Shown piece after piece: positions 10,106 to 20,247 of a DNA stretch of 64,000 nucleotides. The stretch's first letter is position 1, and each line of letters opens with the position of its first letter. Origin of the DNA: Roseovarius marisflavi (lineage in GTDB: Bacteria; Pseudomonadota; Alphaproteobacteria; Rhodobacterales; Rhodobacteraceae); NCBI RefSeq assembly GCF_900142625.1, contig NZ_FRBN01000005.1:62001-126000 (forward strand), read 5' to 3'. The notes beneath the pieces were generated by a model. That model had not been told where the DNA came from. It saw nothing but the letters and a program-made list of their open reading frames with translations, and did not search any database. The position numbers and the translations under genes are program-made.

Positions 10106-10814
10106 CTGTCGCCTCAAGCTGTTTGGCGACGAGTTCGTTAACGCCCTTCTCTGCCAGATCAAGTAGAGTGTTCATCTGGTCGCGGCTATAGGTAGAGCCT
10201 TCGGCGCTCATTTGCACCTCGATCAGCTTTTTGGTGCCTGTCATGATGAAATTGCCGTCAACGCCGGCATCGCTATCCTCGGGGTAATCAAGATCAAGCA
10301 CCGGCTGGCCCGCGTAGATGCCACAGGATACAGCGGCGACCGGATCAATCAGGGGATCGCTGACGACATCGCCGACCTTCATCAGTTTTTGCACAGCAAG
10401 GCGAAGGGCAACCCATCCGCCGGTGATCGAGGCGCAACGCGTGCCGCCATCGGCCTGGATGACATCGCAATCGACGGTGATCTGGCGCTCGCCAAGGGCG
10501 ACACGATCAACTCCGGCGCGCAAAGAGCGGCCAATCAGGCGCTGAATTTCGACGGTACGGCCGCCTTGTTTGCCCGCCGTCGCCTCGCGGCGCATCCGGC
10601 TATTGGTCGAACGGGGAAGCATGCCGTATTCGGCGGTAACCCAACCAAGGCCGCTGCCTTTGATAAAGGGCGGCACGCGATCTTCGATCGTGGCGGTGCA
10701 CAGAACATGGGTATCACCTATTTTGATCAGGCAAGAGCCCTCGGCGTGCTTCAAAACCCCGGTTTCGATTGAAACTGGCCGCATTTCGCTTAAATCTCTA
10801 CCAGACGGTCGCAT
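10098..10814 (-). CDS. rph: Ribonuclease PH
   Basis: 238 residues starting [12 protein letters not shown] at 10814. The open frame continues to 11135, but that extension overlaps the hrcA start region and lacks homology. The [14 protein letters not shown] block, the [11 protein letters not shown] motif and the phosphate-binding [14 protein letters not shown] are intact. RNase PH trims tRNA 3' ends by phosphorolysis. It is the first gene of the rph-rdgB-hemW operon, divergent from hrcA. Confidence 0.96.
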   Translation of the reverse strand: MRPSGRDLSEMRPVSIETGVLKHAEGSCLIKIGDTHVLCTATIEDRVPPFIKGSGLGWVTAEYGMLPRSTNSRMRREATAGKQGGRTVEIQRLIGRSLRAGVDRVALGERQITVDCDVIQADGGTRCASITGGWVALRLAVQKLMKVGDVVSDPLIDPVAAVSCGIYAGQPVLDLDYPEDSDAGVDGNFIMTGTKKLIEVQMSAEGSTYSRDQMNTLLDLAEKGVNELVAKQLEATGA

Positions 10815-10876
10815 GATGTTTCCCTTTCGCTGTTGGGCGGGGGATACAGGTGAAGCGCCTGCAATGGCAACCCCGA

Positions 10877-10904
10877 TTGACCTTTGGCGCAACCCGTCTT
10901 TAAT
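10877..10904 (+). promoter_or_regulatory. Candidate sigma-70-type promoter for hrcA-grpE
   Basis: TTGACC at 10877-10882 and TTTAAT at 10899-10904 are each five of six matches to consensus and are separated by 16 bases, 27 bases ahead of the hrcA start. No CIRCE inverted repeat (TTAGCACTC-N9-GAGTGCTAA) was seen in the rph-hrcA gap. Confidence 0.5.
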
Positions 10905-10931
10905 GGCAGACCTATGAGGAAACCCAGTTAG

Positions 10932-11996
10932 ATGAATACCCCAAGACAGGCCCTTGATCAGATGAACGACCGCTCGCGCGAAGTGTTTCGCCGCGTGGTC
11001 GAAAGCTATCTCGCCAATGGTGATCCTGTGGGGTCGCGCACCCTCACGCGAGACTTTAGCGAAAAGGTAAGTGCGGCAACGATCCGCAACGTGATGCAGG
11101 ATCTGGAATACCTCGGCCTTTTGGGCAGCCCCCACATCAGCGCCGGGCGCGTGCCAACGCAGGAAGGCTTGCGGATGTTTGTGGATGGCCTGCTCGAGGT
11201 GGGCGATCTTGAGGCAACCGACCGTAAGATGATCGACGACACCGTCGCCACGAATTCACAGGACGTTGGCGGCATACTTGATCGCATCGGCTCTGCGCTT
11301 TCGGGGGTGACGCGGGGCGCGTCCCTTGTTTTGACGCCGAAACACGAGGCCCCGATCAAGCATATCGAATTCGTTAGCCTCGGCCATGACCGCGCGCTTG
11401 TGGTTCTGGTGTTTTCCGACGGGCATGTTGAAAACCGTATTTTCAATCCGCCGCCCGGCCAAACCCCAAGCTCGATGCGCGAGGCGGCGAACTTTCTGAA
11501 TTCCTTGATCGAGGGTAAAACCCTGTCGGATCTTCAGACCGTGATCGCCAAACAGATCGCGGCGCGACGCCAGGAGATTGATCAGCTTTCTCACGCCATG
11601 GTCGAAAGTGGCCTTGCGGTGTGGGAAGGCGAAGGCGACGCTTACGAGCGCCTGATCGTCCGGGGGCGGGCGAATCTTTTGAATTCAGGCGCCGAGGAAG
11701 TTGACCTTGAGCGCATTCGCACCCTGTTTGATGACCTCGAACGCAAGCGTGATATCGCCGAATTCCTCGAACTGGCCGACGAAGGCGCAGGTGTGCGCAT
11801 TTTTATTGGTTCTGAGAACAAACTTTTTTCACTTTCGGGTTCCTCTTTGGTGGTCTCTCCATATATGAACGCTGACCGTAAGATCATTGGCGCAGTTGGT
11901 GTCATTGGCCCGACGCGCCTGAACTATGGGCGGATTGTGCCAATTGTCGATTACACGGCGCAACTGGTTGGCAAACTGATCTCGGACCGGAGTTAG
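10932..11996 (+). CDS. hrcA: Heat-inducible transcription repressor HrcA
   Basis: 354 residues. An N-terminal winged helix contains [13 protein letters not shown] and the [13 protein letters not shown] recognition region, followed by the [16 protein letters not shown] block. The C-terminal GAF-like domain ends with [19 protein letters not shown]. HrcA represses groESL/dnaK-type operons by binding CIRCE and is folded by GroEL. It is followed nine bases later by grpE; dnaK and dnaJ are not next door. Confidence 0.96.
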   Translation: MNTPRQALDQMNDRSREVFRRVVESYLANGDPVGSRTLTRDFSEKVSAATIRNVMQDLEYLGLLGSPHISAGRVPTQEGLRMFVDGLLEVGDLEATDRKMIDDTVATNSQDVGGILDRIGSALSGVTRGASLVLTPKHEAPIKHIEFVSLGHDRALVVLVFSDGHVENRIFNPPPGQTPSSMREAANFLNSLIEGKTLSDLQTVIAKQIAARRQEIDQLSHAMVESGLAVWEGEGDAYERLIVRGRANLLNSGAEEVDLERIRTLFDDLERKRDIAEFLELADEGAGVRIFIGSENKLFSLSGSSLVVSPYMNADRKIIGAVGVIGPTRLNYGRIVPIVDYTAQLVGKLISDRS

Positions 11997-12005
11997 AGGT
12001 GTAAA

Positions 12006-12569
12006 ATGGCAGAACCGAACAACGAAAGCTTTCTCGATGATATCGAAGAGGCTGCCGCCGAAGAGAACGAACAGAACGAGGCAGAGATTTCAGACGAAGA
12101 GTTAGAGCTTGATACCCTGCGCGCAGAGCGTGACGCGTATCAGGACAAGTTCATGCGTGCGCTGGCGGATGCCGAAAATGCACGCAAGCGGTCCGAAAAG
12201 GACCGGCGCGAGGCCGAGAATTACGGCGGATCAAAACTGGCGCGTGATATGTTGCCGGTACATGACAATCTCAAGCGCGCGCTTGAAACCCTCACCGATG
12301 AACAGCGTCAGGCCTCGGCCGCCGTGTTTGAAGGCATCGAGCTAACGCTGCGCGAGCTTTTGAACGTGTTCACCAAGCACGGTATCACCGTGATCGATCC
12401 GCAAGTCGGGGATCGCTTTGATCCGCAACATCACGAGGCCATGTTCGAAGCCCCCCTGCCCGGCACAAAGGCCGGCGAGATCATTCAGGTGTCTGGTCAG
12501 GGCTTTATGCTGCACGACCGTATTCTGCGCCCGGCGCAGGTTGGCGTTTCGTCCAACCGCGGCGCATAA
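12006..12569 (+). CDS. grpE: Nucleotide exchange factor GrpE
   Basis: 187 residues. A very acidic N-terminus is followed by a long coiled coil (about 30-95) and the beta domain with GVTVID-like sequence and GDRFDPQHHEAM. It releases ADP from DnaK. It is co-transcribed with hrcA and convergent with mutS across a short hairpin. Confidence 0.95.
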   Translation: MAEPNNESFLDDIEEAAAEENEQNEAEISDEELELDTLRAERDAYQDKFMRALADAENARKRSEKDRREAENYGGSKLARDMLPVHDNLKRALETLTDEQRQASAAVFEGIELTLRELLNVFTKHGITVIDPQVGDRFDPQHHEAMFEAPLPGTKAGEIIQVSGQGFMLHDRILRPAQVGVSSNRGA

Positions 12570-12573
12570 CATC

Positions 12574-12597
12574 TAAGGCGGGTGTCAGCCCGCCTTA
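12574..12597. terminator. Hairpin between convergent grpE and mutS
   Basis: A perfect nine-base stem (TAAGGCGGG / CCCGCCTTA) with a six-base loop overlaps the last codons of mutS. It lacks a clear T-run, so it may act in both directions as a weak terminator or as an RNA-stabilising hairpin. Confidence 0.5.
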
Positions 12598-15242
12598 TCC
12601 TTGGCCAGTTTCTTGAGTTCGTAAATAAGGTCCAGCGCCTCGCGCGGGCTAAGAGCGTCCGGCAGGATATCTGCCAGGCGAGCCTCGACCTGTGACGCCC
12701 CACTGGTCTTGACGGGCACAGGTGCGGGTGGCATTGCGGAAAACAGTGGAAGATCGTCGATCAACGCCTTTTGGCGGCTTCCACCCTCGCGCTCGCCCTT
12801 TTCCAGCGCATCGAGCACGACACGTGCACGCACAACGACCGCCTCTGGCAGGCCGGCAAGTTTCGCGACCTGCACGCCATAACTGCGATCGGCGGCACCA
12901 CGGCGGACCTCGTGCATGAAAATCACATCGCCATCATGTTCCTTCACGGTCACGGTGGCGTTCTCAACCCGATCGAGCTTGTCGCTAAGATTGGTCAGCT
13001 CGTGATAATGCGTGGCAAACAACGCACGACAGCCGTTGACGTCATGCAGGTTTTCAAGGGTCGCCCAAGCGATGCTAAGCCCGTCATAGGTGGCCGTGCC
13101 GCGCCCGATCTCATCAAGAATGACAAGCGCATGATCATCCGCCTGATTGAGGATCGCGGCGGTTTCGACCATTTCAACCATAAATGTGGACCGCCCGCGC
13201 GCCAGATCGTCAGAGGCACCAACGCGGCTGAAAAGCTGGCTGACAAGGCCGATATGGGCGGATTTGGCGGGCACATAGCTTCCCATCTGCGCCAAAAGCG
13301 CAATCAGGGCGTTTTGCCGAAGGAAGGTCGATTTACCGGCCATGTTTGGCCCGGTCAAAAGCCAGATATCGTTTTCGCTGCCCAGGTCACAGTCATTAGC
13401 AATGAACGGCGCGCCGCTTTGGGCGCGCAGCGCGCGTTCGACCACCGGATGCCGCCCGCCCTTGATGTTAAGCGCGCGGCTGGTGTCGACGATGGGTTTG
13501 CACCAGTTCTCCTGCACCGCAAGATCGGCGAGGGCGGTCGAGAGATCAATCTCGGCAAGCCCACGTGCAACCTGCGCGATGGCGCCGGATTGTTCAAGAA
13601 TTGCGAATTTCAGGGCGTCATAGAGCCGCTTTTCAATTTCAAGCGCTCGCCCGCCTGCGTTCAGGATCTTGGTTTCCATGTCGCTGAGTGGCACGGTGGT
13701 GAACCGAACCTGATTGGCGGTGGTCTGGCGGTGTTTGAACGTCTCGTTCAACGGTGGCGCCAGCATTTTATCGGCATGGGTCGAGGTGACCTCGACGAAA
13801 TACCCGAGAACGTTGTTGTGCTTGATCTTCAGCGACTGAATGCCGGTCAGGGCGGTATATTCGCCCTGCATCGCCGCGATCACGCCCCGGCCTTCATCGC
13901 GAAGTTGACGCGCTTCATCAAGGTCGGTGTCATAGCCGGGCGCGATGAACCCGCCATCCCGCGCCAAAAGCGGTGGTTCGGCCACAAGCGCCTGATCCAA
14001 AAGATCAAGCAAGGCGTCGTGGCCGGTCAGACCCTTCGCGGCACTGGCGAGAAGCGGCGGAAGGTCGGCATCGCCAAAAAGCTTTGCGACCTCTTCGCCC
14101 TGTTCAAGCCCGTTGCGAACGGCCGCCAGATCACGCGGCCCGCCGCGATCAAGCCCAAGCCGCGAGAGAGCGCGATCAAGGTCGGGCACCCTGCGCAGGG
14201 CCTCGCGTAAATCGGCGGCTAACCGAGACTGATCCACCGCAAAACCGACAGAAGCCAACCGGTCTTGAACCACATCCAAAACCCGGCTCGGGCTTGACAG
14301 GCGGCGCTCTAACAGACGCCCGCCGCCGGCCGTTACCGTGCGATCAATCGTGGCCAAAAGCGAGCCGGCCCTGCCCCCGCCAAGCGCCTGCGTCAGCTCA
14401 AGATTACGCCGGGTGGCGGCGTCGATCTGCATCGCGCGTTCATGTTGCTCGCGCACCGGGGTGCGCAACAGCGGGAGGTTTCCTTTTTGCGTGATCTCAA
14501 GCCATTCGACGATGGCCCCCATGGCGGCAATCTCTGGCCGTGAAAACTTACCAAAGGCCTCTAGCGTGGTGACGCCAAACAACGCGCAAAGCCGCTTTTC
14601 ACCGCCGGCACTATCAAAGGCGGAGCGCCCCAGCGGGGTAAGGGACGCGCCAGATTCAGCGACTATTTCACCTAAATCGGCCTCATCACCGTCGGCGATC
14701 ACCACCTCGCGCGGGGCGAGCCGCGCGAGTTCGGGGCCAAGCCGCGCCGCTGTCAGGGGCATCACGTGAAACGCCCCGGTCGAGATATCGACCCACGCCA
14801 GCGCACAGTCGCCGCGTACCTGAGCAAAAGCCGCAAGGTAATTGTGACGCCGCGCCTCAAGCAGGCTTTCCTCGGTCAGGGTGCCGGGGGTGACAAGGCG
14901 CACGACGGCACGATGGACCACGGATTTCGAGCCGCGTTTCCTGGCCTCGGCGGGGTCTTCCATCTGTTCACAGACGGCCACGCGAAACCCTTTGCGGATC
15001 AACGTCAAAAGATAGCCCTCGGCGGAATGAACCGGCACGCCGCACATGGCGATATCCTCGCCCAGATGCTTGCCGCGTTTGGTAAGGGCAATATCAAGCG
15101 CCTCGGCCGCCGCCGCCGCATCATCGAAGAACAATTCGTAAAAATCACCCATCCGATAAAACAAAAGCGCCTCTGGGTACTGCGCCTTGATCTCAAGATA
15201 TTGCGCCATCATCGGCGTGACGGTCGATGGTTGTGCGGTCAC
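12585..15242 (-). CDS. mutS: DNA mismatch repair protein MutS
   Basis: 885 residues. The mismatch-probing F-x-E is in DFYELF (F34/E36). The connector, lever and clamp domains follow. The ATPase has Walker [11 protein letters not shown] near residue 630, the [13 protein letters not shown]alker B/signature and FATHYHELT. Full length with no lesion. It is divergent from the maeB remnant. Confidence 0.98.
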   Translation of the reverse strand: MTAQPSTVTPMMAQYLEIKAQYPEALLFYRMGDFYELFFDDAAAAAEALDIALTKRGKHLGEDIAMCGVPVHSAEGYLLTLIRKGFRVAVCEQMEDPAEARKRGSKSVVHRAVVRLVTPGTLTEESLLEARRHNYLAAFAQVRGDCALAWVDISTGAFHVMPLTAARLGPELARLAPREVVIADGDEADLGEIVAESGASLTPLGRSAFDSAGGEKRLCALFGVTTLEAFGKFSRPEIAAMGAIVEWLEITQKGNLPLLRTPVREQHERAMQIDAATRRNLELTQALGGGRAGSLLATIDRTVTAGGGRLLERRLSSPSRVLDVVQDRLASVGFAVDQSRLAADLREALRRVPDLDRALSRLGLDRGGPRDLAAVRNGLEQGEEVAKLFGDADLPPLLASAAKGLTGHDALLDLLDQALVAEPPLLARDGGFIAPGYDTDLDEARQLRDEGRGVIAAMQGEYTALTGIQSLKIKHNNVLGYFVEVTSTHADKMLAPPLNETFKHRQTTANQVRFTTVPLSDMETKILNAGGRALEIEKRLYDALKFAILEQSGAIAQVARGLAEIDLSTALADLAVQENWCKPIVDTSRALNIKGGRHPVVERALRAQSGAPFIANDCDLGSENDIWLLTGPNMAGKSTFLRQNALIALLAQMGSYVPAKSAHIGLVSQLFSRVGASDDLARGRSTFMVEMVETAAILNQADDHALVILDEIGRGTATYDGLSIAWATLENLHDVNGCRALFATHYHELTNLSDKLDRVENATVTVKEHDGDVIFMHEVRRGAADRSYGVQVAKLAGLPEAVVVRARVVLDALEKGEREGGSRQKALIDDLPLFSAMPPAPVPVKTSGASQVEARLADILPDALSPREALDLIYELKKLAKDKAG

Positions 15243-15263
15243 GGGGGCCCCCTTTTGCTTGGC

Positions 15264-16106
15264 GTGACCTTACAAATCCCCGACCGCCCGCGAAAGCCAA
15301 AACCGCGTTTCAGTTGAGGCAGCCGCATTCCACCGCTATTCAGGGTGACATTGATAGGGCAGACGTTTGGCGGCATCACCCTTGAAGATATCAAAGCGCC
15401 CGAATGTTTCATTATCGAGCAGCAGCTTAAAGAAGTGATGGATATTCCGGTCTTTCACGATGATCAGCATGGCAGCGCCGTGATTTATGCTGCGGGCCTT
15501 ATCAATGCTCTGCACATCTCTGGCAAGAAGATCGAGGATGGTCGGATCGTGCTTAACGGCGCTGGCGCGGCCGGGATTGCCTGTCTTGCCGCCCGTGATC
15601 GACATGTGCTCTCGGCCCTGATGCTTGCGCATGGGCATGGTGATGACCTTGTGACTGGCGCCACACGCAAATCGGCGCATGTGCTTGAACTGATCAACCA
15701 TGTTTTTGATGCCGATGCCGATCATGGCGGGGCCGGGGTAACGGCACTCTTGCATAAAGGGCGGATCGCTCTGATCTTGGATACGCTTGTGCACGAATGG
15801 CCGGATGAAGAGGATCTTGCCAATATCGCCAGGCGCGCCGCCGGTGTGGCGCGTCACCTTGGACCTAAGCCACGCGTTGCCTTTGTCAGCTTTCGACATT
15901 CGGCTATCCGCGCTCTGAACGGGCCTGCGAATATTCTTGTGGTGTCGGCGCGTCATTCGGCGTTAATTTCTGTCAAGCTGATGCAGGAAATGGCCGCGGC
16001 GACGGTGATCGGGCCGATATTGTCGGGTGTAGATCAGGCGATCCAGATTTGTTCGTCGAATGATATTCTGAACATGGCGGTTCTGGCGGCCTGTAAAGTG
16101 GGTTAG
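15264..16106 (+). pseudogene. maeB: Decayed malic enzyme / phosphotransacetylase-domain gene (maeB remnant)
   Basis: A GTG at 15264 opens a short MaeB-like start (DRPRKPKP), which continues after a frameshift as [10 protein letters not shown] and then stops. From 15345 a second frame runs to 16106. It begins inside the malic enzyme domain ([33 protein letters not shown]), then jumps directly into the phosphotransacetylase domain ([17 protein letters not shown]...[15 protein letters not shown]). It skips again from PRVAFVSF to GPANILVV and ends [10 protein letters not shown]...[10 protein letters not shown]. Intact MaeB is about 750 residues and this remnant has about 270. The Tyr and Lys catalytic residues of malic enzyme are absent. 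The matched segments are seen directly; deletion sizes are estimated from family knowledge. Confidence 0.85.
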
Positions 16107-16130
16107 GTTTGGCGGCTCTGGCAGGCGTTG

Positions 16131-16158
16131 GGATGTGAGTATTTGGGGAAAGATGAAA
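16131..16158 (+). repeat. Short intergenic repeat, copy 1 (upstream of the PfkB kinase gene)
   Basis: A 28-base sequence of the form GGATGTGAGTATTT, then GGGG, then AAAGATGAAA. It is almost identical to 40513-40539 ahead of polA, with one inserted base and two substitutions. It ends 12 bases before the kinase start. No other copy was found by eye in the window. Confidence 0.65.
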
Positions 16159-16170
16159 CAGAGGATGAGA

Positions 16171-17028
16171 ATGATCTTTAACCTTGGCTCGATCAATGCG
16201 GACCATATTTATCGCCTGCCTCATTTGCCTGCCCCCGGCGAAACGCTTGCTGCGGTGAGCTATTGTCGTACGCTTGGCGGAAAGGGGGCCAATCAATCGG
16301 TTGCCGCTGCGCGGGCTGGGGAACGGGTTTGTCATATCGGGGCTATCGGGCCTGATGGCGATTGGATGGTCGATCTGCTTGAGGGATACGGTGTCGAAGT
16401 TGGGCATGTTGCACGGTCCGACACGCCCTCGGGGCATGCGGTGGTTTGCGTCGATGATGCCGGTGAGAATGCAATCGTCATTTACCCAGGGGCCAATCGC
16501 GCCCTTGAGGTTTCTGATGTGACATCAGCGCTGGGCGCGGCGTCGCCGGGTGACTGGCTCATGATGCAGAATGAAACGAATTTGCAGATCGAAACCGCGC
16601 GTCTGGCGCAGGTCGGTGGATTGAACCTTGCCTATTCCGCCGCGCCTTTTGATGCCAATGCTGTGCGTGAAATATTGCCCTTTGTGACGCTTTTGATGCT
16701 GAACGAAGTCGAGGCGCGCCAGCTTGAACAGGCGATAGGCGAGATTGATGTGCCGCAGCTTTTGATCACCCGTGGCGCCAATGGTGCCGAGTGGCGGGAT
16801 CGTGCATCGGGCGAGGTTATCTTATGCCCGGCCTTTCCGGTCACGCCGGTCGATACCACAGGTGCGGGCGACACCTTCACGGGCTATCTGGTGGCGTCGC
16901 TTGCGCAGGGCCTCGTGCCGAGCGCGGCGCTCAGGCGGGCCTCGGCGGCGGCGGCGCTTCAGGTGCAAAGGCCGGGCACTGCCGAGGCGATCCCGACAGG
17001 CGCCGAAACTGCCGCCTTTCTTGCCTAG
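16171..17028 (+). CDS. PfkB/ribokinase-family sugar kinase
   Basis: 285 residues from ATG 16171, which has GAGGA five bases upstream. An earlier GTG frame from 16135 would translate the intergenic repeat and is rejected. The substrate-binding GSINAD and GGKGANQSVAAAR blocks are at the N-terminus. The C-terminal TTGAGDTFTGYL carries the anion hole and catalytic Asp. The protein is close to ribokinase in length and motifs, but the sugar cannot be decided. The stop overlaps convergent msrA by four bases. Confidence 0.88.
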   Translation: MIFNLGSINADHIYRLPHLPAPGETLAAVSYCRTLGGKGANQSVAAARAGERVCHIGAIGPDGDWMVDLLEGYGVEVGHVARSDTPSGHAVVCVDDAGENAIVIYPGANRALEVSDVTSALGAASPGDWLMMQNETNLQIETARLAQVGGLNLAYSAAPFDANAVREILPFVTLLMLNEVEARQLEQAIGEIDVPQLLITRGANGAEWRDRASGEVILCPAFPVTPVDTTGAGDTFTGYLVASLAQGLVPSAALRRASAAAALQVQRPGTAEAIPTGAETAAFLA

Positions 17029-17693
17029 GACTGTCCGGCAAAGGGTGCGTCATTCCCCCATAGCGCGCGTACGCGAGTGTCGCGACCGCAGGCTTCGCGG
17101 TATAGTTTGTAGGCTTTTGCCTTGGTGCGCGGCCCAAACCGTGTGATGACCAGGGCGCTTCCTTTGTAATAATCCTGATGGCTGCTATCGGCGGGATAGA
17201 AGGTTTCAAACGGAAGAACCGGCGTCACAACCTTTTGGGACAAGGCCTTTTCTGCGGCTGACTTTGCCGCCTCGGCAATTTGCTTTTCCGCTGAATCAGA
17301 GACGAAAATCGCCGTGCGATAGCTTTCACCTCGGTCACAAAACTGCCCTCCCGCGTCGGTTGGATCGACCGAGCGGAAAAACAGGTGCAACAGCGCCGCG
17401 CGTGTCACCTTTTCGGGGTCGAAGGTAATTTTTACGGCTTCAAAATGCCCGGTATCGCCCTTGGTCACCTCTTTGTAGGTCGGATTTTCGCTTGTTCCGC
17501 CGGTAAAGCCCGATACGGCGCCGATGACGCCCGAAACTTTTTCAAAATCAGCCTCGACGCACCAGAAACATCCGCCAGCAACAACCAGATCTTGGGGCTC
17601 GCCCGCCTTAGCCTGGCTGGCGTGAACGCACAAGCCGACCGCGATCAGCAATGCGAGCACGGCTGCCTTTATTTCTCGTTTTTGCAATATCAT
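17025..17693 (-). CDS. msrA: Exported peptide methionine sulfoxide reductase MsrA
   Basis: 222 residues. An N-terminal signal peptide (KREIKAAVLALLIAVGLCVHA, cleavage near residue 30) precedes the catalytic GGCFWCVE motif. Further MsrA blocks are GGTSENPTYKEV, GHFEAVKI and SSHQDYYKGS. It reduces methionine-S-sulfoxide in proteins, and the signal peptide places it in the periplasm. GGAGG lies eight bases before the ATG. Confidence 0.94.
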   Translation of the reverse strand: MILQKREIKAAVLALLIAVGLCVHASQAKAGEPQDLVVAGGCFWCVEADFEKVSGVIGAVSGFTGGTSENPTYKEVTKGDTGHFEAVKITFDPEKVTRAALLHLFFRSVDPTDAGGQFCDRGESYRTAIFVSDSAEKQIAEAAKSAAEKALSQKVVTPVLPFETFYPADSSHQDYYKGSALVITRFGPRTKAKAYKLYREACGRDTRVRALWGNDAPFAGQS

Positions 17694-17838
17694 GGGCCTG
17701 CCCTCCTTTGATATCGTGATCCTGCACCAAATGAACGATCACACCAAGATACGTCCCCGTGAGGTCACGCGCAGTTGAGCAATAATTCGCCCTTGGCATG
17801 GTGTGGGTGGCTCACTAGGCTTGCCGAAAACGGGGGAT

Positions 17839-18750
17839 ATGATGATCGAGCACCAGACCACACATCAGGCAGAAGAAGACGCGCGCAACGAGCAGATCAA
17901 GATCTGGCTGAACGGTCGGATTGTACCGAAGGCAGAGGCGCTTGTCAGCGTTTATGACAGCGGTTTCATGCTTGGCGATGGCGTGTGGGAGGGGCTTCGG
18001 CTTTATAACGGGACATGGGCCTTTGCGGATGAGCATCTGGATCGGCTTTTCGAGGCGGCAAAAGCGATTGACCTTGATATTGGCATGACCCGAAAAAAGG
18101 TATTTCAGGCCATAATTGACACACAATCGGCCAATGACATGACCAGCGATGCGCATGCCCGTCTTATGGTGACGCGCGGCGTGAAGGTCCGACCGTTTCA
18201 GCATCCGTCGCTAAGCCGTCAGGGGCCGACCGTGACCATAATCATGGAGCATTCCAAGCCCAAGATTGCCCGACCGATCCGCCTTGCGACCGTGCCGCAT
18301 ATTCGCGGGCTGCCGATGACGCAGGACCCCAAGTTGAATTCGCATTCCAAGCTGAATTGTATCCTCGCCTGCATCGCGGCGGAAAAAGCAGGGGCCGATG
18401 AGGCGCTCATGCTTGATCAGCATGGTTTTGTGAACACGACCAACGCCTGTAACTTTTTCATCATTCGCAAGGGCGCGGTTTGGACGAGCACCGGGGATTA
18501 CTGCATGAATGGCATCACCCGGCAAAAGGTTATTGACCTATGCCGCGGCAATGACATTCCGGTTTACGAGCGGAATTTTTCTCTGGTCGATACCTATGGA
18601 GCTGATGAGGCATTTTTGACCGGTACTTTTGGGGCGCAAACCCCCGTGGGCGAGATTGATGGCCGGGTGATTGGCGACGGTGCGCAAGGGCCGATGACGA
18701 CCCGCATTCAAGGGCTTTACAAGGCTCTGATTAAGCGTGAAACGGTCTAA
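17839..18750 (+). CDS. PLP-dependent class IV aminotransferase (BCAT / D-amino-acid transaminase type)
   Basis: About 303 residues. Either ATG 17839 or ATG 17842 could start it, and GGGGGA at 17832-17837 favours 17842. The fold-IV blocks are YDSGFMLGDGVWEGLRLY near the N-terminus, HSKLNCILA with the expected PLP lysine, and GFVNTTNACNFFII followed by GITRQKVI. These match branched-chain, D-alanine or aminodeoxychorismate-lyase-like enzymes, and the substrate is not clear. The sulfotransferase at 19528 and the methyltransferase at 18747 are its neighbours. The stop overlaps the convergent methyltransferase by four bases. Confidence 0.85.
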   Translation: MMIEHQTTHQAEEDARNEQIKIWLNGRIVPKAEALVSVYDSGFMLGDGVWEGLRLYNGTWAFADEHLDRLFEAAKAIDLDIGMTRKKVFQAIIDTQSANDMTSDAHARLMVTRGVKVRPFQHPSLSRQGPTVTIIMEHSKPKIARPIRLATVPHIRGLPMTQDPKLNSHSKLNCILACIAAEKAGADEALMLDQHGFVNTTNACNFFIIRKGAVWTSTGDYCMNGITRQKVIDLCRGNDIPVYERNFSLVDTYGADEAFLTGTFGAQTPVGEIDGRVIGDGAQGPMTTRIQGLYKALIKRETV

Positions 18751-19385
18751 GTCGGCATAAGACGCAGGGCCTTTTCCTGCGCGGGGCAAACCCCTTTCAG
18801 CCCGCCCTGGACCTCTGCATCGGCCAAAAGCGTGATGTCGTAAGATGCACCGTAGCGATCCCGTACCTCGGATTCCGTAAGGGAAAACGGCGGGCCATTC
18901 ATGACCGATTGATCGTACTCAAAGGTCACAAGGAGCTGGGGCGCGCGTTTGGTGATCGTTGCGATATGATCGGTATAGCGACCACGCATTTCGCCGGGCA
19001 GAGCAACCAGGGCGGCGCGGTCGAACACGGCATCAACGGGCCCAAGTACTTTGGCCGTCAGATCAAAGATATCGCCGACGAAGATATCAATGCCCTCGGC
19101 GGCATATCGTTTTAACGGACCTGCCTGCGTGACCTTGGGCACGAGGGGCAGCTCGTCAAAAAGCTGTTGCACCGCAATTTCGCTAAGTTCGGCGCCGACA
19201 ACGCGGTATCCCTTCGACAAAAGCCAGGCAATATCGCGGGTTTTGCCACAAAGCGGCAGAAATACCCGTGATCCCGGCGCAATGGACAGGGCGCCCAAAT
19301 GCGCCGCCAGCATCCGGTTCACCTCGCCTTCGTGAAACCCGATCTGCGCATGTTGCCACCGCGTATGCCAGAAATCCGCTTCCAT
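18747..19385 (-). CDS. tpm: Thiopurine S-methyltransferase-like protein
   Basis: 212 residues from MEADFWHTRWQ at 19385; the open frame runs to 19466 but the extension is not family-like. The N-terminal FWHTRWQ..IGFHEG block, the VFLPLCGKTRDIAWL SAM-binding region and the VFDRAALVALP block match bacterial TPMT proteins. Members methylate thiopurines, or selenium and tellurium compounds, so the natural substrate is open. Confidence 0.9.
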   Translation of the reverse strand: MEADFWHTRWQHAQIGFHEGEVNRMLAAHLGALSIAPGSRVFLPLCGKTRDIAWLLSKGYRVVGAELSEIAVQQLFDELPLVPKVTQAGPLKRYAAEGIDIFVGDIFDLTAKVLGPVDAVFDRAALVALPGEMRGRYTDHIATITKRAPQLLVTFEYDQSVMNGPPFSLTESEVRDRYGASYDITLLADAEVQGGLKGVCPAQEKALRLMPT

Positions 19386-19527
19386 ATCCTGCCCTTTCCT
19401 CTGTTCTTGCATCCGCGATTCGACGATTCTAGACTTATGGTGGTAGCAAAGGGCGTGGGCAGGCAATCATGAATTTTCGTCAAACCGTCATGCGTTGCGA
19501 TATCGCTCTGGCCGGACGGGCTTAGAG

Positions 19528-20247
19528 ATGCGGATCGCAATGTGGTCCGGGCCTCGCAACCTTAGCACGGCGATGATGTATAGCTTTGGCGCACGCGCCG
19601 ATTGCGCCGTGGTGGACGAGCCGTTCTATGCCACCTATCTTGCGCAAACCGGGTTTGATCATCCCATGCGAGACGAGATTATCGCGTCGCAGCCGACGGA
19701 TCCGGCCAAGGTGATCGAGACCCTTTTGAGGCCGATCCCCGGCGGCAAGGCGCATTTTTATCAAAAGCACATGTCGCAGCATATGATTGAGGGGGTGCCG
19801 CGTGATTGGGTGCACCGGGTGGCAAATGTGTTCCTGATCCGCCATCCGGCGCGGGTTGCGGCAAGTTTTTCTGCGAAATATGACAACCCGACCCTAGCCG
19901 ATATCGGCTTTGTCCAGCAGGCCGAGCTCTACGATCAACTTGTCGCGGCGGGCGCGCACCCGGTTGTGGTTGATTCCGCCGATATACGGCGTGATCCCGA
20001 GACGATGTTGAAACGGCTTTGCGCAGCGATTGGCCTTGGCTGGGATCCGGCGATGCTAAGCTGGCCAGCGGGCGGGCATCCAGATGACGGGGTTTGGGCC
20101 GCGCATTGGTACGGGGCGGTGCATCAATCGACCGGGTTTGCCCCGGCCGAGGGGGCATTACCCGATCTTGATGGCCCGCGCGCAGTACTGGCAGAGGCGG
20201 CGATGCCCGCCTATGACCGCCTGCGCGCGGTAGCGCTTAGCCTTTAA
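19528..20247 (+). CDS. P-loop sulfotransferase-family protein
   Basis: 239 residues. The N-terminal [16 protein letters not shown] is a sulfotransferase-type 5'-phosphosulfate loop. [13 protein letters not shown] is the typical 3'-phosphate-binding segment. Proteins of this type are often found beside branched-chain-type aminotransferases, as here, but no product is established. The start has GAG only a few bases upstream. The end overlaps the convergent argG by 11 bases. Confidence 0.78.
   Translation: MRIAMWSGPRNLSTAMMYSFGARADCAVVDEPFYATYLAQTGFDHPMRDEIIASQPTDPAKVIETLLRPIPGGKAHFYQKHMSQHMIEGVPRDWVHRVANVFLIRHPARVAASFSAKYDNPTLADIGFVQQAELYDQLVAAGAHPVVVDSADIRRDPETMLKRLCAAIGLGWDPAMLSWPAGGHPDDGVWAAHWYGAVHQSTGFAPAEGALPDLDGPRAVLAEAAMPAYDRLRAVALSL

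Noticed and set aside
10815..11135. Upstream extension of rph to 345 codons
   Set aside because: It runs through the hrcA promoter and start and has no RNase PH homology.
12771..14210. Long plus-strand open frame of 479 codons under mutS
   Set aside because: It is the complement of mutS coding sequence and has no recognisable motif or start signal.
14758..14773. A parS-like sequence in mutS (GGCATCACGTGAAACG)
   Set aside because: It matches only 12 of 16 parS bases, with a poor left half, and is in coding sequence. Chance similarity is likely.
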